44,053 bases of DNA, taken from the NCBI GenBank assembly GCA_025408425.1, contig JANXYX010000022.1:116937-160989 (forward strand), written 5' to 3'. Shown piece after piece: positions 1-6,985 of the stretch. This DNA comes from Granulicella sp. Its GTDB lineage: Bacteria; Acidobacteriota; Terriglobia; Terriglobales; Acidobacteriaceae. Each line of letters begins with the position of its first letter. Positions within the stretch are counted from its first letter, which is position 1. Below the pieces are notes generated by a model that had not been told where the DNA came from, made no database searches, and was given only the letters and a program-made list of their open reading frames with translations. The position numbers and the translations under genes are program-made.

Positions 1-661
1 AGGTGTCGGAGGGCTGTGAGGGAGCGGATAGTGTTCCGGCGATCGAGGAAGAGGGTGCGGTGCGGGCGGGGCGAGCGGCGACGATGTCGTCGATGCTGGC
101 GTAGAGGGATGCTTTCCATTTTGCGAAGGGCTCGTCGAGATCGACGTCGCAGTCGATGCGGTCTGCGATACGGTTTGCGCCGAGAGCTGCGAGTTTGTTG
201 TCGAGGTCGATGCCGAATTTGCAGAACTGCTCGTAGTTGGAGTCGCCGAGCGCGAGTACGGAGTAGGAGAGGTTTTCGCAGCAGGGGAAGTGCTCGAGGC
301 AGAGCTGCTCGTAGAAAGGCTGGACGGCGTCGGGGGCGTCGCCTTCGCCGTAGGTGCTGGCGATGATGACGGCGTAACGCTCGTCGAGGAGCGCGGCGGG
401 TGTGTAGCCCTCGAGGGAGACGAGGGAGGCGATATGGCCTTTGGATTTGAGTTCTTTGGCGACTTTGCGGGCGAGTCCTTCGGCGGTGCCGGACTGTGAG
501 GCGTAGAGGACGGCGATCTTGAGCGAGGGCGGCGGGCCCGCGATGGGGATGGCTGAGGCCGCTGCAGTGGAGTAGAGGCCGGCGAGGAATCCGTTGAGCC
601 AGCCGCGCTGCTCCGGGGTGAAGGGGGCGTTGTCGGGGATGAAGGGAACCAGGGTCTGCAT
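1..661 (-). CDS. cysJ: Sulfite reductase flavoprotein (alpha) subunit, N-terminal part (runs off the window)
   Basis: The minus-strand frame is open from an ATG at 661 down to base 1, giving about 220 residues, so the C-terminal FAD/NADPH part lies outside the window. Residues about 48-190 are a flavodoxin domain with the FMN phosphate loop ASQSGTAE near residue 54, followed by STYGEGDAPD and ALGDSNYEQFC, both typical of CysJ and P450-reductase FMN domains. The first 32 residues carry a short helix motif (FTPEQRGWLNGFLAGL) also known at the N-terminus of E. coli CysJ. The gene starts 5 bases after the stop of the reductase at 667-2457, so the two are almost certainly cotranscribed and form an NADPH-to-siroheme electron chain in the cytoplasm. 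An AGGAG lies about 11 bases upstream of the start. Family assignment is firm; whether the partner substrate is sulfite or nitrite is not visible. Confidence 0.88.
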   Translation of the reverse strand, partial: MQTLVPFIPDNAPFTPEQRGWLNGFLAGLYSTAAASAIPIAGPPPSLKIAVLYASQSGTAEGLARKVAKELKSKGHIASLVSLEGYTPAALLDERYAVIIASTYGEGDAPDAVQPFYEQLCLEHFPCCENLSYSVLALGDSNYEQFCKFGIDLDNKLAALGANRIADRIDCDVDLDEPFAKWKASLYASIDDIVAARPARTAPSSSIAGTLSAPSQPSDT

Positions 662-666
662 GGCGC

Positions 667-2457
667 TTAGTTCTCCTGGGGAGCGCAGAAGGCTTTGAGC
701 TCAGCGAGGTTATGGCGGCGGCTGAAGTTGAGGAACGACTCTTCGGGATTGCGTTGGTCGGTGTAGGCCTGGAAGAGGCGATCCATCACTGGGGGCAGGT
801 CAGTGAACTTGATGGCGGAGATGAGTTCGCGTGCGAGGCCCTGATCCTGATCGGAGCCTCCGCCGATGACGACCTGATAGCCCTCTTCGCCGCCGACTTT
901 GACGCCCATGAGGCCGATGTCGCCGATGTAGTGCTGGGCGCAGGAGTGGGTGCAGCCGGTGACATGCAGGTTGATAGGCTGCTGGATTTTGAAGTGGCCG
1001 TCGAGGTGGTTGGCGAGGGCGACGGCGTGGGTCTTGGTGTCGCTGGCGGCGTAGCGGCAGCCCTTGTTTCCGGTGCAGGCTACGGTTCCACTGAGGACTG
1101 TGCCGGCGTCGAAGTTGAGGCCGGCGGTGAGGATGGCTTGCTTCGCGGCCTCGAGGTTGGCGCTGGAGATGTTGGGGATGATGAGGTTCTGCCAGACGGT
1201 GAGGCGCAACTCGCTGGTGCCGAAGCGTTCGGCGACCTCGGCGAGAGCTAGCATCAGTGACACGGGGAGTTGGCCCACGGGGACTGAGACTCCGATGTAG
1301 TGGAGGCCGGGTTGCGCCTGCGCGTGGACGCCGATGTGGGCGGTGCGGTCGATGGGGTTGCGGGGTTCACAGGCATCGGCGGGAACACGGATGAGCGGGA
1401 AGGCGAGAAGCTTCTCGGTCTCGACGAGGAATTTTTCGGTGCCCCAACGGTCGACGAGGTACTTGAGACGGGCCTTCTTGCGGTCGGTGCGGTCTCCGTT
1501 CTGGGAGAAGACGCGAACCATGGCTGCGGCGACGGCGATGGTCTGATCGGGGCGAAGGAGGATTCCGCAGTCGGTGGCGAACTGTTTGTGGCCGGTAATG
1601 CCGCAGAGGAGGACGCGGAAGTAGATTCCGGCGGGGACGGATTGTCCTTCTTTGACCTGCACGGCGATGAAGCCGATGTCGTTGGTGTCGGCGACGATGC
1701 TGATGGATCCTCCGTTGTCGAAGGCGATGTTGAACTTGCGCGGCAGTCCATACATGTCGCGGGAGTTGAGGATGTAGTTGCTCATCGCTTCGGCGAGTGG
1801 GGCTACATCGTAGAGTTCGTTGGGATCGATGCCGGTGATAGGCGATGCGGTGATGTTGCGGATGTTATCGGCGCCGGAGCCCTGGGACGACATGCCGAGG
1901 GAGCGGACCTTGTTAAGGACGCGGACCATATCTTTGGGTTGGAACTCGCGGATCTGGAGGTTGCTGCGTGTGGTGATGTCGGCGCGGCCGGAGCCCCAGT
2001 CGGCAGCCATCTCGGCGAGCCCGCGGAGTTGATGAGCGGGGAGGATGGCGCCCGGTACGCGGAGTCGGAGCATGAAGGAGTCCTGCGCAGGCGAGACGTA
2101 GAAGAGGCCGTGAAACTTGAAGCGGAAGAGGTCGTCGGGCGCGGGGGCCTGGTCTTGATTGGCGTGGGCGACGAGTTTGTCCCAGATATCGAGGGCGTTT
2201 TCTTCGCGCTTCCAGCGCTCCTCTTTGCAGAGATCGGAGACGGGAGTGCCGAAGTACGACTCTTCAGGAGTCTCGGCGGCTTGATTGGCGAGGCCTGAGG
2301 CTGGGTCGTTGGTGATTTGTCCGGATGCTGTGTGACCGACAAAAGGGATGGCGCCGCGCTGGGCTACTCCGGCGAAGAATCCCTGGAGGTATTGCTGCTG
2401 CTCTGCGGTGAAGGCTGCCGGATTGATTGCGGTCTGGGTTTCCATCTGAGTCTGCAT
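667..2457 (-). CDS. nirA: NirA-type sulfite/nitrite reductase, siroheme and [4Fe-4S] hemoprotein
   Basis: This 596-residue protein catalyses six-electron reduction of sulfite to sulfide or nitrite to ammonia. The siroheme/iron-sulfur ligands are visible as C461-x5-C467 (ACTGNKGC) and C502-x3-C506 (GCTHSC), with two duplicated ferredoxin-like half domains before them. The length fits the NirA/CysI family (about 560-600). The frame is open upstream to 2583, but I place the start at the ATG at 2457 because AAGGA sits 8 bases before it, while the upstream extension is a cysteine-rich stretch unlike the family. The N-terminus has FTAEQQQYLQGFFAGV, closely resembling the N-terminal motif of the flavoprotein encoded next. 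It is the first gene of a two-gene operon with the flavoprotein, so electrons probably come from NADPH rather than ferredoxin. The nearby HemD-type regulator makes nitrite assimilation a real alternative to sulfite assimilation. Confidence 0.88.
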   Translation of the reverse strand: MQTQMETQTAINPAAFTAEQQQYLQGFFAGVAQRGAIPFVGHTASGQITNDPASGLANQAAETPEESYFGTPVSDLCKEERWKREENALDIWDKLVAHANQDQAPAPDDLFRFKFHGLFYVSPAQDSFMLRLRVPGAILPAHQLRGLAEMAADWGSGRADITTRSNLQIREFQPKDMVRVLNKVRSLGMSSQGSGADNIRNITASPITGIDPNELYDVAPLAEAMSNYILNSRDMYGLPRKFNIAFDNGGSISIVADTNDIGFIAVQVKEGQSVPAGIYFRVLLCGITGHKQFATDCGILLRPDQTIAVAAAMVRVFSQNGDRTDRKKARLKYLVDRWGTEKFLVETEKLLAFPLIRVPADACEPRNPIDRTAHIGVHAQAQPGLHYIGVSVPVGQLPVSLMLALAEVAERFGTSELRLTVWQNLIIPNISSANLEAAKQAILTAGLNFDAGTVLSGTVACTGNKGCRYAASDTKTHAVALANHLDGHFKIQQPINLHVTGCTHSCAQHYIGDIGLMGVKVGGEEGYQVVIGGGSDQDQGLARELISAIKFTDLPPVMDRLFQAYTDQRNPEESFLNFSRRHNLAELKAFCAPQEN

Positions 2458-2565
2458 GCAGGAGATCCTTGTACAACGGTTCTGACACGAAGTCGTGTCG
2501 AGCAGTTCGCAGGGACGGTCGTTGTGCAATGAGGTGCAAACGATCGATTCGGCCAAATCAGACAT
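2458..2565 (-). promoter_or_regulatory. Cysteine-codon-rich leader with a perfect hairpin before the reductase gene
   Basis: The 36 codons directly upstream of the reductase start, read in the same frame from an ATG at 2565, contain five cysteine codons, four of them in the last 18 codons. Inside this stretch, bases 2484-2499 form a perfect hairpin (GACACG, loop of four, CGTGTC) ending 27 bases before the start codon. The good ribosome-binding site just before 2457 argues that the stretch is leader and not protein. A Cys-rich leader reading frame plus a hairpin resembles cysteine-responsive leader control of sulfur genes, known in actinobacteria, but that role here is inference. Confidence 0.35.
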
Positions 2566-2653
2566 TGCGGTTATCGAACTCATTCAAAGAGATCGATTAT
2601 GGCAATGGATTCAAGGCTCATCTCGGAGCATGAAGGTATTGAGGGAAGGCACT

Positions 2654-2709
2654 GCCCGAAGCACAGCATGGTGTCGGGCTGACTTACGGTGGTGGGATTT
2701 GCACCGCCG
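2654..2709 (-). promoter_or_regulatory. Two tandem hairpins in the reductase leader
   Basis: On the minus strand, 2709-2687 folds as CGGCGGTG, a 7-base loop and CACCACCG, with one mismatch in eight pairs. After 7 bases, 2679-2654 folds as GCCCGA/TCGGGC with an inner CAC/GTG pair block closing a 6-base loop. No U-run follows, so this is not a simple terminator. It lies about 200 bases upstream of the reductase start and could be a leader RNA structure. Parts recall cobalamin riboswitches (GGTGCAAATCC), but the B12 box is absent, so I assign no class. Confidence 0.3.
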
Positions 2710-3160
2710 GTTTGTCTGTGATGGGTTGATAGTACTGCCAGTTTGTTAGCACTGCAAGCATCATTGTGTTTGCCGATGCAATGTGATGAGGCGCATAAAC
2801 ATTCTCTATGCGCGGGGTGGAGGTTTACATTCTGCTTGCGTGGGCATGGTCGTCATGTTACAAACGGCTATCCGCACCCAGCTATCGGCGACACCGTGAC
2901 GTGTCCCATTCCCGACTTGATCGGACTCCCCTGCTCTACGCCTGAGCAAATACGTCGTCTGGTCTGCGCTACAGCGTAGGCAGTCAGCCAGTCGAACGTC
3001 CTCTTATAGCAATTCTCATCGACGCCGAAACAGATTGCGTTCGTGCGTCTGGCAGTCGCCCTACTGAGCCTGCACTTCCATCCTGATGTTTGGTTATGAA
3101 CGAGATCATCTTGAGTGGGTCGACTTCATGCCTGACAAGTTTCTTTGCCATACCTACATT

Positions 3161-3182
3161 AGCTGCAGCAACTGCTGTAGCT
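3161..3182 (+). promoter_or_regulatory. Inverted repeat just upstream of the porin gene
   Basis: AGCTGCAGC, a 4-base loop and GCTGTAGCT form a 9-bp stem with one G-T pair, ending 25 bases before the ATG at 3208. It may be an operator or a leader hairpin. No U-tract follows, so it is not an intrinsic terminator. Confidence 0.35.
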
Positions 3183-3207
3183 GCCGACTCCTACTATCTG
3201 GTGGCTT

Positions 3208-4695
3208 ATGAAAATTCTTTTGGCTTCTCTCCTCCTGGCTTCATCCGTGGCATTCAGCCAGACTCCGTCCGCGCCGTTGCCGCAGCCGGCGCAGTCCGTC
3301 AACCTGCCGTTTAGTGTCAGCGTGTATGACCGCACCCGTGTGGATGGTTCGCAGTGGTTCTCTGCGCCTCCCCAGGCCGAGAGTTATGGCTACGTCGAGT
3401 CACTGATACGGATCGGCGTTGCGCAACGCATCAAGCATTTCGATTGGCAGGTGGAGGTTTCGCAGCCGTCTGTTCTCGATGCTCCTTCCACGTCCATCTC
3501 TCCGGTGGCCGCGCAGGGGCAGCTTGGCCTGGGAGCCAGCTACTATGCAGCGAACGGCAGTAACTCTTATCCAGTAGCAGCTTCCCTGAAGCAGGGCTAT
3601 GTGCGCTATCACTTTGGGGAGCGGAATAATACGCTCCGGGTTGGCCGGTTCGAATTTATGGATGGTCAGGAGACTCAGCCGAAGAATGCATCGCTCTTGT
3701 GGCTTCAGACCAACCGCATTGCTCAACGACTGATTGGTAACTTTGGCTTCTCGAATGGTCAGAGAAGTCTCGATGGCGTTGATGCTCACTTTGGCGGCGC
3801 TGGTTGGGACGTAACCGCGCTGGCAGCACGAGTCGATCAAGGCGTGTTCAATATGAATGGAAATCCTGAATTGAATGTCGATATTCAATATCTCGCATTG
3901 AGTCGGTATCAACTAAAACAGCGTCTTCTGTGGCGTGTGTTTGGTATTGACTATCACGATGGACGTACTGGCTTGACCAAGACCGACAATCGTCCGCTTG
4001 CCGTGCGTCAAACGGATCACCACAACATACGATTGGGAACTTACGGAGGAGATGTTCTGACTTCTTTGCCGGTTGGCAAGGGCAAGTTCGACTTTCTGGC
4101 GTGGGGCGCTCTGCAGAATGGAAACTGGGGAGTACAGCAAGATCGTGCGGGAGCGGTTGCGGTTGAAGGCGGGTTTCAGTTCACCAAAGTTACGACTTCG
4201 CCCTGGATCCGTGGTGGCTTCTTCCGTGGAACCGGCGACAACAATCCGCTGGACAGTGAGCACAATACCTTCTTCCAGATACTGCCTACGCCGCGGGTTC
4301 AGGCACGTTTTCCTTTCTATGACTTGATGAACAGCAGAGATGAGTTCGTCCAGGTCATCGACAAGCCCACCAAGCGCGTCGAGTTGCGTGGCGACCTGCA
4401 CTGGCTTCAACTTACGTCGAGTAATGATCTTTGGTATCAGGGAGGTGGCGCGTATGACACCAAGGTCTTTGGCTATGTTGGCCGGCCTGCGAACGGCCAT
4501 GCGAGTTTTGCTTCGATGGCCGATGTGAGTGCTGATTGGCAGGCGACGCATGCGCTTGGAGTCAATTTCTACTATGCCCATGTGTGGGGCAAGTCGGTTA
4601 TTGGCGCTATTTATCCCGTCAATCGAACGTCGCAGTATGGATATGTCGAGATGGTGTACCGCTGGGGAGTTCCGCAAAGGGCAAGCGTTAAGTAG
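3208..4695 (+). CDS. Alginate-export-family outer membrane beta-barrel protein
   Basis: The 495-residue protein begins with a clear signal peptide (residues 1-18, charged MK, hydrophobic core, cleavage after AFSQ) and then consists of alternating amphipathic strands rich in Y/W/G. It ends in a strand with VEMVYRWG, as expected for an outer-membrane barrel. Blocks such as LRVGRFEFMDGQE, NRIAQRLIGNF and FDYHDGR-like turns match the alginate export family (AlgE-like), whose members in soil bacteria are often general small-solute porins rather than alginate channels. The start at 3208 is set by the signal peptide and a GGTGG five bases upstream. It is divergent from the siroheme reductase and followed by the HemD-type regulator gene, so it may admit nitrate/nitrite or a sulfur oxyanion; that is inference. 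A strong terminator follows. Confidence 0.75.
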   Translation: MKILLASLLLASSVAFSQTPSAPLPQPAQSVNLPFSVSVYDRTRVDGSQWFSAPPQAESYGYVESLIRIGVAQRIKHFDWQVEVSQPSVLDAPSTSISPVAAQGQLGLGASYYAANGSNSYPVAASLKQGYVRYHFGERNNTLRVGRFEFMDGQETQPKNASLLWLQTNRIAQRLIGNFGFSNGQRSLDGVDAHFGGAGWDVTALAARVDQGVFNMNGNPELNVDIQYLALSRYQLKQRLLWRVFGIDYHDGRTGLTKTDNRPLAVRQTDHHNIRLGTYGGDVLTSLPVGKGKFDFLAWGALQNGNWGVQQDRAGAVAVEGGFQFTKVTTSPWIRGGFFRGTGDNNPLDSEHNTFFQILPTPRVQARFPFYDLMNSRDEFVQVIDKPTKRVELRGDLHWLQLTSSNDLWYQGGGAYDTKVFGYVGRPANGHASFASMADVSADWQATHALGVNFYYAHVWGKSVIGAIYPVNRTSQYGYVEMVYRWGVPQRASVK

Positions 4696-4750
4696 CTAGA
4701 TATGAATGATGAACTTGCAGGTCAGAACGGTTACACCGAATGCTGTGTGC

Positions 4751-4796
4751 GCGACCTGAATGGTGGGTTCTTAGCGCCATTCGGGCCGCTTTTATT
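4751..4796 (+). terminator. Intrinsic terminator after the porin gene
   Basis: GCG-A-CCTGAATGG and CCATTCGGG-C-CGC form a stem of 12 pairs (one G-T) around a 13-base loop, followed directly by TTTTATTT. It lies 55 bases after the stop codon at 4695 and separates the porin from the downstream regulator. Confidence 0.85.
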
Positions 4797-5007
4797 TGTC
4801 TCACAGGAGGTAGTGTTGGTTTGCCGGCGTGGTCTTAAATCTTGTGATCGGGTCGTTTAGCCGCTAATATCTTGAACAACAGGTCAATTCCAAAGAGGAA
4901 GTCCCTCGTCACAGGTCCTCGATTAATCGGGGGTGTGGGCAATTCTTTCCAGGGTTGGCAACGCAATTTAACGCCTGACGAACGCATGACCGCTTCGGGA
5001 GAAACGC
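4797..5007 (+). promoter_or_regulatory. Leader region of the HemD-GAF-ANTAR gene with a palindrome
   Basis: This 211-bp spacer holds no gene. Bases 4919-4930 contain the palindrome CGATTAATCG, extended to CCTCGATTAATCGGGG at 4917-4932, which could be an operator or a short hairpin. A ribosome-binding site GGGAGAAA lies just before the ATG at 5008. I see no clear -35/-10 pair. Confidence 0.35.
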
Positions 5008-6699
5008 ATGGCTCACGCGAGCTTTGATGGATTACGAGTGTTATCGCTCGAATCGCGTCGCGCCAAAGAGGTGGCGAAGCTGATTCGCACCTATGGCGGC
5101 GAGCCGTTTGTGGTGCCGTCCATGCGTGAGGTGCCGCTGGAATCGAACACGCAAGCGTTGGAGTTTGCGGATCAGTTGATGGCAGGCAAGTTCGACCTGG
5201 TCATTTTTTTCACGGGCGTTGGTTTGCGTGCTTTGTTGGACATCGTGGCGACGCGCTATGACCGCGAAGAGTTTCTGAAGGCACTGCGTACGGTTAAGAT
5301 TGCGGCTCGCGGGCCGAAGCCGGTGGCAGCACTGCGAGAGGTGAACGTACCTGTCACGGTGACGGCAGGTGAGCCGACGACGTGGCGTGAGCTAGTGAGC
5401 GCGATGGAACTAGAGTTTGGCGATTCTCTGGGTGAGCTACGTGTCGCGGTGCAGGAGTACGGTGCGTCGAATCCGGAGTTTCTTTCGGAGCTGACCTTGA
5501 AGTGTGCCGAGGTGACCAAGGTTCCGGTGTACCAGTGGGCGCTGCCGGAGGACGTTCGTCCGCTACGGGAGTGTGTGCTGGGTATTGCGAGCGGCAGCGT
5601 GGATGTGATCCTGTTTATGACCGCGGTACAGGTGATCCACCTGTTCCAGGTGGCGGAGCAGATGGGCTGTGAAGACGATCTGCGCGCGGGGCTTGCGTCT
5701 ATCGTGATTGTGTCGATTGGGCCGACGACTTCGGAGGAGTTGGCGCACTATGGCGTGACTCCGGATTTTGAACCCTCGCGTCCGAAGATGGGGTTCATCG
5801 TCAACGAAGCGGCACAATATTCCGGCAAGGTACTGGAACAGAAGCGTGTTGCGAAGGCTCTTGCGGAAGAGCGGCTGATGTTGCCAGTGCAGTCGGTGAT
5901 TCAGACAAGCAAGGCTGAGCCGGTGGCGAAGAAGAGTTCCGCGAATGTACGGCGAGTGCAGCCGTCGACGCCGACGATGGCGGGTTTTCGCGATGGATTG
6001 ACTTCGATCGATTTCCTGCACGAGATCAGTAGTCGTATTGCGGCAGCGGATTCGTTTCACGTGGTGTTGGGCAGCATCGTTGATTTTGTGACGGCGGTGG
6101 TTCCGTGCGACTCGTGCTTCATCTATGTCGTGGAGCAGGACAAGCTGGTTCTGCGGGCTTCGAAGAATCCGCACGCGGACATTGTGGACCAGCTGGGGGT
6201 ACAGCTAGGGCAGGGCATTACGGGATGGGTCGCGGAGCACCGCGAACCGGTGGCGATTGCATCGGATGCGTCGAATGATCCGCGGTTTGTGATCTTCAAG
6301 AATCTGCCGGAGGACCATTTTGAAGCGATTCTTTGTACGCCGATTGTGTGTGCGAGTAAGGTGGTGGGGGTGATCAACCTGCAGCATCGGTTGTCGTACC
6401 AGCACACGGCGAATGAGGTGCGGCTGGTGTCGATGCTGGGCTTCCTGGTGGGAGCGGAGATCGAGCGAGCGAGGCTGGAGACAGAGAATGCTCAGCTGGC
6501 CGGGCGGTTGGAGACGCGCAAGGCGGTGGACCGGGCGAAGGGCATCCTGCAGCGCGATCTGGTGATCAGCGAGGATGAGGCGTACCGAACGATGCAGCGG
6601 GAGAGCCGGCAGAGGCGCAAGTCGATGCGGGAGATCGCGGATGCAATTTTGCTGGGTGATGACCTGAAGAGATCTCAGGCGGCGCAGAGCGCGGTTTAG
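5008..6699 (+). CDS. HemD-like / GAF / ANTAR fusion regulator
   Basis: The 563-residue protein joins three domains. Residues 1-270 are a uroporphyrinogen-III-synthase (HemD) fold with FFTGVGLRALLD (68-79), VPVYQWALPED (172-182), FMTAVQVIHLF (203-213) and SIGPTTSEEL (236-245). These blocks look like the regulator-type HemD domains of actinobacterial nitrite regulators such as NnaR more than catalytic HemD. Residues about 345-485 are a GAF domain (GQGITGWVAEHREPVAI, TPIVCASKVVGVINLQ). A short helix leads into an ANTAR RNA-binding domain at about 500-550 (AVDRAKGILQRDL, then REIADAILL). ANTAR proteins prevent transcription termination by binding paired hairpins. The gene lies near a siroheme enzyme operon, so I infer a regulator that senses a tetrapyrrole or related signal and controls nitrite/sulfite reduction. 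Enzymatic HemD activity cannot be excluded. I could not find a strict ANTAR target hairpin pair nearby. Confidence 0.88.
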   Translation: MAHASFDGLRVLSLESRRAKEVAKLIRTYGGEPFVVPSMREVPLESNTQALEFADQLMAGKFDLVIFFTGVGLRALLDIVATRYDREEFLKALRTVKIAARGPKPVAALREVNVPVTVTAGEPTTWRELVSAMELEFGDSLGELRVAVQEYGASNPEFLSELTLKCAEVTKVPVYQWALPEDVRPLRECVLGIASGSVDVILFMTAVQVIHLFQVAEQMGCEDDLRAGLASIVIVSIGPTTSEELAHYGVTPDFEPSRPKMGFIVNEAAQYSGKVLEQKRVAKALAEERLMLPVQSVIQTSKAEPVAKKSSANVRRVQPSTPTMAGFRDGLTSIDFLHEISSRIAAADSFHVVLGSIVDFVTAVVPCDSCFIYVVEQDKLVLRASKNPHADIVDQLGVQLGQGITGWVAEHREPVAIASDASNDPRFVIFKNLPEDHFEAILCTPIVCASKVVGVINLQHRLSYQHTANEVRLVSMLGFLVGAEIERARLETENAQLAGRLETRKAVDRAKGILQRDLVISEDEAYRTMQRESRQRRKSMREIADAILLGDDLKRSQAAQSAV

Positions 6700-6755
6700 T
6701 CTTGCGCGTTGCGGGTGGGTGATGGTCTTTATTGAGTGCAAGGTGTTGCGGCTGG

Positions 6756-6782
6756 TTGACAGTCGATTGGGCGGCCTATAGG
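6756..6782 (+). promoter_or_regulatory. Probable sigma-70-type promoter of the transporter operon
   Basis: TTGACA at 6756-6761 is a perfect -35 box, followed after 15 bases by TATAGG at 6777-6782. The spacing is slightly short. It lies 49 bases upstream of the small-peptide gene and just before a LacI-type operator, which supports its use. Confidence 0.5.
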
Positions 6783-6794
6783 GTTTAGCGCGGA

Positions 6795-6806
6795 GTCACC
6801 GGTTAC
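6795..6806 (+). promoter_or_regulatory. LacI-type operator candidate
   Basis: GTCACCGGTTAC is a near-palindrome (five of six positions symmetrical) centred on CCGG, as in many LacI-family operators. It sits directly downstream of the promoter at 6756-6782 and before the ribosome-binding site, where a repressor would block transcription. The LacI-family protein at 8353-9360 in the same operon is the obvious candidate ligand. Confidence 0.45.
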
Positions 6807-6830
6807 TTTCCCAGTGATTGAGGAGATCGA

Positions 6831-6935
6831 ATGAGTTTGGCTCGTGATGTGAAGGCGGTGGTGACGGACAGCCATTTTCTGGTGCCGTTTGTGGTGCTGC
6901 TGGCGGGGATCGCTTTATTGGTGGTACTGCACTAA
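6831..6935 (+). CDS. 34-residue single-span membrane peptide upstream of the transporter
   Basis: An ATG at 6831 preceded by AGGAG with 5-base spacing opens a 34-codon frame ending in TAA at 6933-6935. The peptide has a polar N-terminus of about 15 residues (SLARDVKAVVTDSH) and one hydrophobic segment (residues 16-33) that fits a single transmembrane helix, ending LVVLH. The strong ribosome-binding site, position between a promoter and the transporter, and membrane character make it a likely real gene. By analogy with other small membrane proteins it might stabilise or modulate the transporter, but no function can be read from it. I have an unverified impression that similar peptides precede such transporters in related bacteria. 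Confidence 0.65.
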   Translation: MSLARDVKAVVTDSHFLVPFVVLLAGIALLVVLH

Positions 6936-6985
6936 GTTGTTGCGGTTTAAGTGTGGGTTTAGCTGGTACGAAGGTGGAGAATTGT

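Larger units (their letters stand above)
2458..3207. other. Divergent 750-bp intergenic region rich in inverted repeats
   Basis: I find no convincing gene here. Besides the leader elements listed separately, perfect or near-perfect inverted repeats lie at 2791-2813 (GCGCATA, 9-base loop, TATGCGC), 2890-2905 (GACAC, 6-base loop, GTGTC), 2964-2983 (CTGC-G-CTAC, loop AGC, GTAG-GCAG) and 3021-3049 (GACGC-CGAA, loop, TTCG-T-GCGTC). The region must hold the promoters of both the minus-strand reductase operon and the plus-strand porin gene. I could not identify convincing -35/-10 pairs. Confidence 0.5.

Noticed and set aside
1300..2298. Long open frame on the plus strand opposite the siroheme reductase gene
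   Set aside because: The opposite strand encodes a protein with all siroheme ligand motifs; the plus-strand frame is an antisense by-product of GC-rich codon bias, with no recognisable domain.
2654..2760. Cobalamin riboswitch on the minus strand (GGTGCAAATCC and hairpins)
   Set aside because: The upstream GGGAA element and the 3' B12 box (AGCC-GGAGACC) are missing and the order of the other blocks does not fit, so resemblance is partial at best.
2880..2930. Paired ANTAR target hairpins (GACAC/GTGTC and CCGA/TCGG stems separated by 6 bases)
   Set aside because: The spacing is suggestive, but the loops are CGTGAC and CTTGA, not 6-base loops with A at position 1 and G at position 4, and the distance to the gene is about 300 bases.
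3090..3314. Small plus-strand frame overlapping the start of the porin gene
   Set aside because: It overlaps the clear signal peptide of the porin in another frame and has no recognisable content or good ribosome-binding site.
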